This document shows, one piece after another, positions 17,257 through 25,316 of a stretch of DNA of 64,000 nucleotides. Position numbers and translations under genes: made by a program. Source of the DNA: Alkalibacillus silvisoli (GTDB lineage: Bacteria > Bacillota > Bacilli > Bacillales > Alkalibacillaceae); NCBI RefSeq assembly GCF_039521975.1, contig NZ_BAAACZ010000003.1, positions 124,001-188,000 on the forward strand, in the 5' to 3' direction. The notes under the pieces are model-generated. The model was not told the origin of the DNA. It did not search any database and worked only from the letters and a program-made list of their open reading frames with translations. Every line of letters begins with the position of its first letter. The stretch's first letter is position 1.

Positions 17257-17844
17257 TTATTTATTTGACGGACTGTTCGCTGAGATTGTGAACGTCATAG
17301 TCGTGTGTGATACTTCTTCTTGAACACTTTCAAACGCTTCTTCAATAGCGTTAAAGATATCCTTAACATCACCATCTAATCGCGTCATATAGTGTGATGC
17401 ACTGACTCTAACACCGCGTGCTTTTGATAAGTCGATTTGTTGATAGATTTTATCCATATAGTCTTCGTGCCCTAATGGATATAATGAAAATTTACAGCCT
17501 GCTTGTTGGTTAATGGTTTGAGATTTTTCTAGATTCATAGGTTCATCTGTCTCTGCCATATAAACGTCCGCCTCGTTATCACCAGGACAACCGATTGAAA
17601 ACGTACCACTCATCGCAACATGTTCACCCGTTTTAGCTGCATGAAGGAAAATCGCTTTTGTCACATCAAAAACGTGTACCATCTTTCCGCGGACACATGT
17701 TGTGACGTCATCTGTTTCTTTCCACACTTTTGAGCTATCGACTTCATCTAATGATGATAAAATAATATCGACAAACTGATCGCTCATTGGGTAAAGTGTA
17801 AATTGACACCCCGCGATTCTACTTGTTCCACATTGATTTGTCAT
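17257..17844 (-). CDS. ykoF: Thiamine/hydroxymethylpyrimidine-binding protein YkoF
   Basis: A 195-residue soluble protein built from two related halves, each starting with a Cys-x-FTLYP/Cys-x-FSLYP motif (about residues 13-18 and 117-122). B. subtilis YkoF has the same tandem ferredoxin-like repeats and binds HMP and thiamine. It is the first gene downstream of the TPP riboswitch, with GAGGAG before the ATG. It probably delivers or buffers the pyrimidine ligand for the YkoEDC importer. No signal peptide is visible. Confidence 0.9.
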   Translation of the reverse strand: MTNQCGTSRIAGCQFTLYPMSDQFVDIILSSLDEVDSSKVWKETDDVTTCVRGKMVHVFDVTKAIFLHAAKTGEHVAMSGTFSIGCPGDNEADVYMAETDEPMNLEKSQTINQQAGCKFSLYPLGHEDYMDKIYQQIDLSKARGVRVSASHYMTRLDGDVKDIFNAIEEAFESVQEEVSHTTMTFTISANSPSNK

Positions 17845-17927
17845 GAAAATCTCCTCCTTAAAAGTATTAATAATAATTGTAATTTTTAGGTCATGGACTG
17901 AACCATTCCCTTTTCCAACAATAAAAA

Positions 17928-18085
17928 AACTGCATCCTTAGGGGAATGCAGTTCAGCTTGTGTTAATCATGAATTTAGACATATAGCTTCACCACACTTC
18001 CCCACGCTAGTATTATCTAGATCGGGTCATAAGGGTCAGGCCTACACCTTCTCAGCCACATCGCTGTAGCTCCCCTAGTGCTTGT
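17928..18085 (-). ncRNA. TPP riboswitch with intrinsic terminator
   Basis: The minus strand carries the THI-box landmarks in order: GGGGAGC, then GGCTGAGA, GACCCTTATGACCCGATCTA, and AGATAATACTAGCGTGGGGAAG. A closing CACT/AGTG helix is present. A strong hairpin follows (AACTGCAT...ATGCAGTT, 17928-17953) with a run of seven U. TPP binding should favour termination, switching off ykoFEDC when thiamine is ample. A promoter, TTTACA then 17 bases then TATGCT, lies upstream at about 18115-18143 on the same strand. Confidence 0.93.
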
Positions 18086-18166
18086 AACTCACGTATGCAG
18101 TTTTGTTATACTTATAGCATAATAAATCTATTAACGTTTGTAAACCAAAAAAGAAAGGTAAGTTTT

Positions 18167-18811
18167 ATGGACCGAGATTTTATAATCAATATAACGAAAC
18201 AGTTTGTTAAAGAGAAATTAGAACGAGAAGGGACTGGACATGATTGGTGGCATATCTCTCGTGTTGTTGAAATGACGAGGAGAATTGCTCGGATTGAATG
18301 TGCTGATCTGTTCGTCTGTACGATGGCTGCTTTACTTCATGATTTAGCCGATGAGAAGGTTGTAATGGATGAGGCTAAAGGTCTAAGTGAAATTCAAGAC
18401 TGGTTGAGTGAACAACCCGTCACAGAGCATGAACAACAGCAGATTTTAACGATCATTCAGACGATTTCTTATAAACATGGCCAACAATCATTAGCAACTA
18501 AAGAAGCGAAAGTCGTTCAAGATGCTGATCGGTTAGATGCGATTGGGGCTATTGGCATTGCAAGGTGTTTTGCTTTTGCCGGCTCTAAAGGGAATTTAAT
18601 CCATAATCCAGAAGAAGAAGCGGAACTGAACATGACACAAGAGCGCTACCGGAGTAAACAAGGAACAGCGATTAATCACTTTTATGAAAAATTACTTAAC
18701 CTAAAATCGTTAATGAATACATCAGAGGGTTATCGTATTGCACAACAGCGTCACCAATTTATGAATCAATTTTTAGAACAGTTTTATGGGGAATGGGAAG
18801 GGAAGAATTGA
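18167..18811 (+). CDS. HD-domain phosphohydrolase (YpgQ/YedJ-like)
   Basis: A 215-residue HD-superfamily protein. Metal-ligand motifs are GHDWWHISRV, LLHDLADEK and, later, QDADRLDAIGAIG, the order seen in YedJ/YpgQ proteins. These are metal-dependent phosphohydrolases, and YpgQ acts on nucleotides. The frame opens earlier, but the ATG at 18167 has AAAGG upstream. Earlier codons would run through the divergent TPP riboswitch promoter region. Substrate not predictable. Confidence 0.82.
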   Translation: MDRDFIINITKQFVKEKLEREGTGHDWWHISRVVEMTRRIARIECADLFVCTMAALLHDLADEKVVMDEAKGLSEIQDWLSEQPVTEHEQQQILTIIQTISYKHGQQSLATKEAKVVQDADRLDAIGAIGIARCFAFAGSKGNLIHNPEEEAELNMTQERYRSKQGTAINHFYEKLLNLKSLMNTSEGYRIAQQRHQFMNQFLEQFYGEWEGKN

Positions 18812-18889
18812 ATAGTCTAAAGTTAAATGACATTAAATGTGTGGAATACTAAAAGTAGAGAACAATACGAGAGAGGGTGTGATCGAATC

Positions 18890-20323
18890 ATGTTAAACTA
18901 TAACGGATATATAGAAAAGTTGAGTGAAGAAGCGGCTGAAACTTATGCTTTAATGAACCCACATACCAAAGAGGAAATTATAAGAATTCCCGAATGTCGT
19001 GGAGAACAAATGGAACAAGCAATTAGTAGAGCAGAAGATGGATTTGAAAAGGTGCGGTACATGACAGCATTTGAGCGTTCAGAGATCTTAGATAAAGTGA
19101 GTCAAATTGTATCGGGTCACAAACGTATTTTTGCTGAGACAGTGGCTAAAGAAGCAGGTAAACCGATGAAGTATGCGTTGGGTGAAGTCGACCGAACCGT
19201 TCAAACATTAAAATTTTCAGCGATTGAGGCTCGTAAACTTGAAGGTGAATCAATTCCATTAGATGCAGCACCAAATGGGGCAGGAAGAGATGCCTATACA
19301 ATTTTTGAACCTATTGGCGTAATTGGTGCGATTACACCATTTAACTTCCCACTTAATTTAGTAGTTCATAAAGTTGGTCCAGCTATTGCTGCTGGTAATG
19401 CAATCATCGTCAAACCCGCTGAAAAAACGCCGCTCTCAGCAATCTTACTACGTGAAGCATTAGTAGAAGCCGGTTTACCTGAAGATGCTTACCTTGTTGT
19501 GACAGGTGATGGACCGAGATTAGGTGAGGTATTACTTAATAGTAAAGCAATTAAAAAGGTGACCTTTACAGGAAGTCCAGAGGTAGGACGTGAGATTAAA
19601 TCGCAAGCAGGGCTTAAAAAAGTGACGTTAGAATTAGGGAATAACTCAGCGCTCTACATTGATCAAAGCCAAAAGACTCGCGTAGATGACATTGCGAAAC
19701 AAGCTGTAACAGGTTCCTTTTCTTATAATGGTCAAGTTTGTATTAGTACCCAACGCATTTATGTTCACGAACAAATTATTGATGAATTTATTGATTTATT
19801 TAAACAAGAGACAGAAAAGCTAGTCTATGGTGATCCGTTAGATGAAACAACAGACTTGTCGAATTTAATAGATGAACCATCACAAGAGCGACTTTTAGAG
19901 TGGATTGAAGAAGCGAAACAATTAGGAGCATCAGTCGTAGCCGGTTCTTTGCAAGTTGAAGGTGGGTTAGAACCAACCATTCTAAAAGATGTACCGCGTG
20001 AAGCGAAAATTTACAAAGAAGAAGCATTCGGACCTGTCGTAATTATTAATACAGTAAGAAATAGTGAAGAAGCAATTAATTCAATTAATCATAGTCAATA
20101 TGGCTTGAACGCAGGTGTTTTTACCAATAATATGAAACAAGCGCTGCAATTTGGTCATGAGTTAAATGTCGGACAAGTGCTAATTAATGACCTACCGACT
20201 TTACGATTTGATCATATGCCGTATGGAGGTAGGAAAAACTCTGGGTATGGTTATGAAGGTGTTAAGTATGCCATTCAAGAAATGGTGAACCGGAAAATGA
20301 TTAGTTTAAATTATAAGTTTTAA
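18890..20323 (+). CDS. NAD(P)-dependent aldehyde dehydrogenase
   Basis: A 477-residue aldehyde dehydrogenase. The Rossmann region contains PFNFPLNLVVHKVGPA and FTGSPEVG. The catalytic Glu is in LELGNNSA and the nucleophile Cys in NGQVCISTQR. C-terminal PYGGRKNSGYG is typical. It resembles the lactaldehyde, succinic-semialdehyde and phosphorylated-aldehyde branch more than betaine aldehyde dehydrogenases, but the substrate is unknown. The ATG at 18890 is preferred over an upstream in-frame ATG (18827) because AGAGGGTG precedes it. It stands downstream of the HD gene by 78 bases. Confidence 0.85.
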   Translation: MLNYNGYIEKLSEEAAETYALMNPHTKEEIIRIPECRGEQMEQAISRAEDGFEKVRYMTAFERSEILDKVSQIVSGHKRIFAETVAKEAGKPMKYALGEVDRTVQTLKFSAIEARKLEGESIPLDAAPNGAGRDAYTIFEPIGVIGAITPFNFPLNLVVHKVGPAIAAGNAIIVKPAEKTPLSAILLREALVEAGLPEDAYLVVTGDGPRLGEVLLNSKAIKKVTFTGSPEVGREIKSQAGLKKVTLELGNNSALYIDQSQKTRVDDIAKQAVTGSFSYNGQVCISTQRIYVHEQIIDEFIDLFKQETEKLVYGDPLDETTDLSNLIDEPSQERLLEWIEEAKQLGASVVAGSLQVEGGLEPTILKDVPREAKIYKEEAFGPVVIINTVRNSEEAINSINHSQYGLNAGVFTNNMKQALQFGHELNVGQVLINDLPTLRFDHMPYGGRKNSGYGYEGVKYAIQEMVNRKMISLNYKF

Positions 20324-20340
20324 ATTCTCTTTTTGATGGT

Positions 20341-20380
20341 AAATGAGCGAACGCCCATATAATTAGGCGTTCGCTCATTT
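20341..20380 (+). terminator. Intrinsic terminator after aldehyde dehydrogenase
   Basis: A perfect 15-bp stem, AAATGAGCGAACGCC with GGCGTTCGCTCATTT, around a 10-base loop, followed by ATTTT. It lies 17 bases past the stop. Confidence 0.88.
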
Positions 20381-20473
20381 ATTTTGAGTTTAGCTCATTT
20401 AAATTGAATTTCGACCATTTATCATAAAGATCGATCGATGTTGACCTCTTTTAAATTTGAGTGGTTATTTTTT

Positions 20474-20515
20474 ATAACATATTACTTTGACAGACACAGT
20501 AATGTGTTATAAGAT
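20474..20515 (+). promoter_or_regulatory. Promoter with overlapping PadR-type operator
   Basis: TTGACA (20487-20492) and TAAGAT (20510-20515) are 17 bases apart. An inverted repeat brackets the promoter: ATAACATATTAC (20474-20485) with GTAATGTGTTAT (20499-20510), 11 of 12 pairs. The encoded PadR protein is the obvious candidate to bind it and repress its own operon. Confidence 0.8.
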
Positions 20516-20537
20516 ATACTTAAAGAGGTGAAAAGAT

Positions 20538-20888
20538 ATGGCTAGTAATATTTCAACTGATTTGATACGTGGTCACACATCCACCATTATTCTTAATATC
20601 CTTCGCCAAGGTGATAGTTATGGTTATGAAATTTATAAGAAGATCATTGAGCTCAGTGACAACCAATATGAACTGAAAGAAGCAACGCTATACACAGCTT
20701 TTCGTCGCTTACAAAAAGAGGGCTTCATTGAATCGTATTGGGGTGATGAAACGCAAGGTGGACGAAGGAAATATTATCGTATTACAGAAGAAGGGGTAGC
20801 TCGCTACGAAGAAAGTAAGAAAGAATGGGAATTTGCGAAAAAGGTATTAGAACAAATGATTAAGGGAGGAAATGAGTATGAGTCTTAA
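20538..20888 (+). CDS. PadR family transcriptional regulator
   Basis: A 116-residue winged-helix protein of the short PadR class. The core is seen in LRQGDSYGYEIYKKI and LKEATLYTAFRRLQKEGFIESYWG, followed by the wing GGRRKYYRITEEG. It is the first gene of a two-gene unit with a HAAS-domain membrane protein. That pairing is common in Bacilli and usually linked to envelope stress. A palindrome overlaps its promoter, suggesting autoregulation. The effector is unknown. Confidence 0.9.
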   Translation: MASNISTDLIRGHTSTIILNILRQGDSYGYEIYKKIIELSDNQYELKEATLYTAFRRLQKEGFIESYWGDETQGGRRKYYRITEEGVARYEESKKEWEFAKKVLEQMIKGGNEYES

Positions 20889-21525
20889 TCGACAAGTTAA
20901 TAAATATGTTGATGATTTATTTAAAGATGTCGGAGAAAGTCAGCAATTGTTTGACTTAAAGCAAGAATTAGTAACCAACATGCATGAAAGAATTACTGAT
21001 TATAAATCAGAAGGTATGACTGATGAAGAAGCGCTTCAAGAAGCGCAAGCATCAATGGGGGATTTGAGTGGATTAGTAGAAGATATGCGCGAACACGGAA
21101 AAGATCAAGCGAAACAGCAAGTGTACTCATCCATGACAAATCGGATTGCAGCTGGAGCTTTGGTTGTCGGAACTGTTTTGATCTTATTTGGGTTGCTTAT
21201 GTCATTAAGCCTAGCGTTTATGGAAGTTGAAGCTGTTGCTATACCAGGGACAGGTATCTTTGTCGTAATAGGAGGTACTATTCTTACGTATGGACTATTA
21301 ACAAGAGAATCTGCTAGGTTATATGCGATGGAACGAATTCGCGCAGGCCTTTATGCTGTTGCAGTTGGGGTCATATTATTTGCCATATTCGTGTCGTTAA
21401 CTTCAGGTCTAGCAACAGGTGAAATGTTTATTGCAGTCTCATCCTTCACTATATTTTTTGTTATTGGATTTGGCTTGTTGTTAGCATTATTATTAACGAC
21501 TAAAGTTCGCCGCCGAAAAGAGTGA
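20878..21525 (+). CDS. HAAS-domain (permease prefix) membrane protein
   Basis: A 215-residue protein. The N-terminal 80 residues form a soluble HAAS/permease-prefix domain (FDLKQELVTNMHERITDYKS, DEEALQEAQASMGD). Four hydrophobic segments follow, and the tail is basic (RRRKE). The ATG at 20878 is chosen over one two codons earlier because GGGAGG then sits 8 bases away. It overlaps padR by 11 bases. The PadR-HAAS pair is a recognised arrangement, but the biochemical role is not known. Confidence 0.8.
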   Translation: MSLNRQVNKYVDDLFKDVGESQQLFDLKQELVTNMHERITDYKSEGMTDEEALQEAQASMGDLSGLVEDMREHGKDQAKQQVYSSMTNRIAAGALVVGTVLILFGLLMSLSLAFMEVEAVAIPGTGIFVVIGGTILTYGLLTRESARLYAMERIRAGLYAVAVGVILFAIFVSLTSGLATGEMFIAVSSFTIFFVIGFGLLLALLLTTKVRRRKE

Positions 21526-21541
21526 AATTAGAGCTTATTAA

Positions 21542-22108
21542 CTAAATGTTTGAAGCGTGTTCATGGTGATTGTCTAGTTCTTCATGAACAGGCTCTTGAC
21601 CAGAAGGATAAGTGAAAAAGATGATCATCATCGTAGCACAGGCTATGCCTAATAGTAACAACTCGCGCCTTGAAGTCAGGTGTGGGTTGTTCTTTTTAAT
21701 GAGAGCAGTTGCTATGAAAAATGTAGTCCCAGTTAAGAGTAATAATCCAATTAGTAAAATAAATAATCCTTCTTTTAGGGGTAACATCACGACTAACATG
21801 GCTCCCATCATAGCGGACATAATTCCTGTAAAGGTCGCTTCAATTTGTGCGACTCCATCAGAAAATACCCCCATTAATACCCCAGTGATCGCAGCTACCC
21901 CACAACTCACTAATGTACTTAATAATAAGTTATGTTCAAGTACTATTCCGAATAAAAAGCCATAAACAAAACCGAATGTCATACTAGATGCCATAACCAG
22001 TACCATCATTTCCATGCTTAACGCTTTAGACTTATTATAATGCATAACAAAAAATAAGATTAGTAGGTTCAGGCTTACTACAGTGATCGAATAAATTAAA
22101 CCAGTCAT
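21542..22108 (-). CDS. Uncharacterised multi-pass membrane protein, possibly copper-linked
   Basis: A 188-residue protein with about six hydrophobic segments, rich in methionine (SMEMMVLVMASSM, GIMSAMMGAMLVVM). The polar tail is His-rich (HEELDNHHEHA). I do not recognise the family. The ATG at 22108 follows AAGGGGG, and an upstream start (22156) has no such site. It is transcribed away from csoR-copA, and a CsoR-like sequence lies near its promoter (22183-22205). Met/His enrichment plus position hints at copper handling, which is inference only. Confidence 0.65.
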   Translation of the reverse strand: MTGLIYSITVVSLNLLILFFVMHYNKSKALSMEMMVLVMASSMTFGFVYGFLFGIVLEHNLLLSTLVSCGVAAITGVLMGVFSDGVAQIEATFTGIMSAMMGAMLVVMLPLKEGLFILLIGLLLLTGTTFFIATALIKKNNPHLTSRRELLLLGIACATMMIIFFTYPSGQEPVHEELDNHHEHASNI

Positions 22109-22182
22109 CAGGCTAGTCCCCCTTCTCTTTAATAATTTTATGAAAAAGCTAAACAAGTATGATTGTTTTGTGCCACTTTTTA

Positions 22183-22205
22183 TACTTGGTAGGGGTATGT
22201 AGTAT
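22183..22205. promoter_or_regulatory. Possible second CsoR-type operator
   Basis: ATACTTGGTAGGGGTATGTAGTAT-like sequence: ACT and AGT arms around GGTAGGGGTAT. It is related to, but less symmetric than, the site at 22269-22286. It overlaps the likely -10 region (TATAAA, minus strand) of the divergent membrane protein gene. Confidence 0.4.
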
Positions 22206-22257
22206 CCTGATTTCAGAGAAGATTAATTTGACTCCAATATAGAGGTTAGTTTATTTA

Positions 22258-22286
22258 TTGACAAATATACTATAGGGGGGTATAGT
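22258..22286 (+). promoter_or_regulatory. csoR-copA promoter with CsoR operator in the spacer
   Basis: TTGACA (22258-22263) and TATAGT (22281-22286) are 17 bases apart. The palindrome ACTATA-GGGGGG-TATAGT (22269-22286) fills the spacer and overlaps the -10. It resembles known CsoR sites, with a G-tract core flanked by TAT arms. Apo-CsoR would repress, and Cu(I) would release it. Confidence 0.85.
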
Positions 22287-22317
22287 AAAATTAGAAACTC
22301 TTTAGGAGGTGTAGATA

Positions 22318-22647
22318 TTGACAGGAAATGAAAATCAAGATTCGAAAATGGTTCAAGATGAAGCACCAGTTGTTCCGCGTACCAATAATGAAAAGGAACA
22401 AATGCTTAACCGTTTAAAACGAATTGAAGGTCAAGTACGTGGTTTACAAAAAATGATCGAAGAAGATCGCTATTGTGTGGATGTATTGGTTCAAATATCA
22501 GCAGTAAGTGCTGCATTAAATAAAGTAGGATACTCGATGATGGAACGCCATGCGCGTATGTGCGTACACCAAGCGGCTAAGCAAGGTGATGGGGAAGAAT
22601 ATATGGATGAACTGATGAAAGTCGTACAACAGTTTACGAAATCATAG
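22318..22647 (+). CDS. csoR: Copper-sensing transcriptional repressor CsoR
   Basis: A 109-residue four-helix-type repressor. The Cu(I) ligands of the family are present as Cys53 (RYCVDVL), His78 and Cys82 (ERHARMC). The conserved RLKRIEGQVRGL begins near residue 32. It starts with TTG, supported by AGGAGGTG six bases before. It carries an N-terminal polar extension of about 25 residues. It lies 15 bases upstream of copA and almost certainly controls this operon. Confidence 0.94.
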   Translation: MTGNENQDSKMVQDEAPVVPRTNNEKEQMLNRLKRIEGQVRGLQKMIEEDRYCVDVLVQISAVSAALNKVGYSMMERHARMCVHQAAKQGDGEEYMDELMKVVQQFTKS

Positions 22648-22662
22648 AAAGGTGGGTGAGTG

Positions 22663-25062
22663 ATGAAAGAATCAAGACTTAATGTTGAAGGAATGACATG
22701 TGCCGCCTGCTCTACACGAATAGAGAAAGTACTGAACAAAATGGATGGTGTTGAAGCGAACGTTAATCTATCAATGGAACGAGCGGATGTTAAATATGAT
22801 GAGGATCAAGTGTCAGTAGATGATGTTATTGGAAAAATTGACAAACTAGGCTACGGCGTGAAAGAGGAAAAAGTAGAATTAGATATTCGTGGTATGACGT
22901 GTGCTGCGTGTTCAACACGGATCGAAAAAGGTTTATCACGAATGGATGGTATAAATGAAGCGAATATTAATTTAACGACTGAATCTGGAACGATTGCATA
23001 TACCCCGGGGATGGTATCTATAGAAGAGATTCAGGAGAAAGTTAAAAAGCTTGGGTTTGAAGCCTTATTAAAACAAGACCAAGAAGAGAAAGAATCTTCA
23101 AAGGAAAAAGAGATTCGTAACCAGAAGCGCAAATTTATAATAGCAGCGATTTTTTCTGTACCGTTACTTTTAACGATGCTTAGCCATATGCCATTTGAGA
23201 CTAATTTATCAGCACCTGCTTGGATTGAATACCCTTGGACACAATTTGTTTTAGCAGCTGTCGTTCAATTTTACATTGGTGCTCAATTTTATAAAGGAGC
23301 TTATCGTTCACTCGTTAATAAAAGTGCTAATATGGATGTTCTAGTCGCATTAGGTACAACGGCAGCGTTTATGTATAGTTTTGTTCAGTCAATTTTATGG
23401 CAAGTTGGTACTGTGCATCATGCTGAATTGTATTATGAAGCAAGTGCGATTATTATTACACTAGTCGTATTAGGTAAATATTTAGAAGCAATCGCCAAAG
23501 GTCGTACAACGATTGCGATTAAACAATTACTCAATTTACAGGCAAAAGAAGCTACAGTACTAAGAGACGGAGAAGAAGTGAAATTACCATTAGAACAAGT
23601 TCAAGTCGGTGACTATATTGTAGTTCGTCCCGGAGAGAAGATTCCTGTCGACGGTCAAGTTATTGAAGGAGCAACATCCATTGATGAGTCGATGATTACT
23701 GGTGAAGCTATTCCAGTTGATAAGCAGCAAGAAGATACCGTCATCGGCTCAACCATTAATAAAAACGGTACCATCACATTGGTTGCTGAAAAGGTAGGTA
23801 AAGACACGGCATTAGCTGGGATCATTAAAATTGTTGAAGATGCACAAGGATCAAAAGCGCCAATACAACGAATGGTAGATAAAATTACCAATAAATTCGT
23901 GCCAATTGTTGTTGTTATTGCGATTATTACGTTTGTGACTTGGTTCTTTATAGTTAACCCAGGAGTTTGGGCAACAGCTTTAACTGCTTCAGTTGCTGTA
24001 TTAGTTATCGCTTGTCCGTGTGCTTTAGGCCTTGCAACACCAACTTCGATTATGGTTGGTACGGGTCGCGGTGCTGAGAATGGTATTTTATTTAAAGGTG
24101 GAGAATACCTAGAGGGGACACAAGGTATTGAAGCTGTATTGTTAGATAAAACAGGGACGATTACAGAAGGGCGTCCTCGTGTTACAGATGTTAAAACGAT
24201 TTCTGGTGATGGTAAAGACTTTGCTTATATAGCAGCAGCAGAAAAACGCTCAGAACATCCGCTTGCTGAAGCCGTTGTCGCCTATGCTACAGAACAAGGG
24301 ATTGAAGTCGATCAACCAGCATCATTTGAAGCCATTACAGGTCATGGTGTTCAAGCGTCAATTGAAGAATCTAATGTTTTAGTCGGAACACGCAAGTTAT
24401 TAACAGAGCAAAGCATTGATGTATCTGGAGCGGAGAATGACTTGAGGCAGTTTGAAGAAGAAGGGAAGACAGCTGTATTAGCAGCCATTGACGGGCAGTT
24501 ACGTTTTGTCATTGCCATTGCAGATACAGTCAAATCAACATCCAAAGAAGCAATTGATCACCTCCAAAAAGACGCAATTGATGTCTACATGATGACAGGA
24601 GACAATACAAGAACGGCTAAGGCAGTAGCACGAGAAGTAGGTATACCAGAGGAGAATGTAATTGCAGAAGTACTACCACAGCACAAAGCTGACCAAGTAG
24701 AGAAGCTTCAAAAAGAAGGTAAAAAAGTCGCGATGGTCGGTGATGGTATTAACGATGCCCCTGCATTAGCCATTGCAGATATCGGAATGGCGATCGGAAC
24801 AGGGACAGATGTTGCGATTGAAGCGGCTGATGTCACACTAGTTGGTGGCGACTTAACTAACATTCCAAAAGCGATTAAATTAAGTAAGAAGACAATGCGT
24901 AACATTCGTCAAAACTTATTCTGGGCATTTTTCTACAACTCAGCAAGCATACCAGTTGCAGCACTAGGCTTATTAGCACCTTGGGTAGCTGGTGCGGCTA
25001 TGGCTTTTAGTTCAGTGTCGGTATTGACTAATGCATTGAGGTTGAAAAGGCAGAGTGTTTAG
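22663..25062 (+). CDS. copA: Copper-exporting P1B-type ATPase
   Basis: A 799-residue P-type ATPase that pumps Cu(I) out of the cytoplasm. Two N-terminal heavy-metal domains each carry GMTCAACSTRIEK (about residues 10 and 78). The membrane metal site is ACPCALGLATP. The actuator has TGEAIPVD, the phosphorylated Asp is in LDKTGTITEG, the HP motif is SEHPLAEA and the hinge is GDGINDAPAL. The ATG at 22663 has AGGTGGG at 6 bases. A GTG one codon earlier is less likely. No copZ chaperone gene follows. Confidence 0.96.
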   Translation: MKESRLNVEGMTCAACSTRIEKVLNKMDGVEANVNLSMERADVKYDEDQVSVDDVIGKIDKLGYGVKEEKVELDIRGMTCAACSTRIEKGLSRMDGINEANINLTTESGTIAYTPGMVSIEEIQEKVKKLGFEALLKQDQEEKESSKEKEIRNQKRKFIIAAIFSVPLLLTMLSHMPFETNLSAPAWIEYPWTQFVLAAVVQFYIGAQFYKGAYRSLVNKSANMDVLVALGTTAAFMYSFVQSILWQVGTVHHAELYYEASAIIITLVVLGKYLEAIAKGRTTIAIKQLLNLQAKEATVLRDGEEVKLPLEQVQVGDYIVVRPGEKIPVDGQVIEGATSIDESMITGEAIPVDKQQEDTVIGSTINKNGTITLVAEKVGKDTALAGIIKIVEDAQGSKAPIQRMVDKITNKFVPIVVVIAIITFVTWFFIVNPGVWATALTASVAVLVIACPCALGLATPTSIMVGTGRGAENGILFKGGEYLEGTQGIEAVLLDKTGTITEGRPRVTDVKTISGDGKDFAYIAAAEKRSEHPLAEAVVAYATEQGIEVDQPASFEAITGHGVQASIEESNVLVGTRKLLTEQSIDVSGAENDLRQFEEEGKTAVLAAIDGQLRFVIAIADTVKSTSKEAIDHLQKDAIDVYMMTGDNTRTAKAVAREVGIPEENVIAEVLPQHKADQVEKLQKEGKKVAMVGDGINDAPALAIADIGMAIGTGTDVAIEAADVTLVGGDLTNIPKAIKLSKKTMRNIRQNLFWAFFYNSASIPVAALGLLAPWVAGAAMAFSSVSVLTNALRLKRQSV

Positions 25063-25094
25063 GTGTAAAGGTTTGATTATAAGAGTTTATTATT

Positions 25095-25124
25095 AAGGCT
25101 GTCGATATTCATCGGCAGCCTTTT
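25095..25124 (+). terminator. Terminator after copA
   Basis: AAGGCTGTCGAT pairs with ATCGGCAGCCTT (12 bp with one wobble) followed by TT. It lies 33 bases past the copA stop. Confidence 0.8.
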
Positions 25125-25316
25125 AGTTTACCATACGTAATTATTATTAGATAGAAGGTGAATGTTTATTGAAATAAACAATTTGTCCGTTGAATCATAA
25201 CAATGATGCCTCAAAAGTAATGTATTGGTACCATATAGTGGAAATCTTTAGAATTTTGTGATATATTATTTATGTAAATAAGATTAAATAACTAAGCGAA
25301 AAGTCAGGTGTTTAAT

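Noticed and set aside
25063..25316. Search for a second CRISPR array or leader upstream of cas3
   Set aside because: Only AT-rich DNA, the copA terminator and promoter-like words; no repeat sequence is present.
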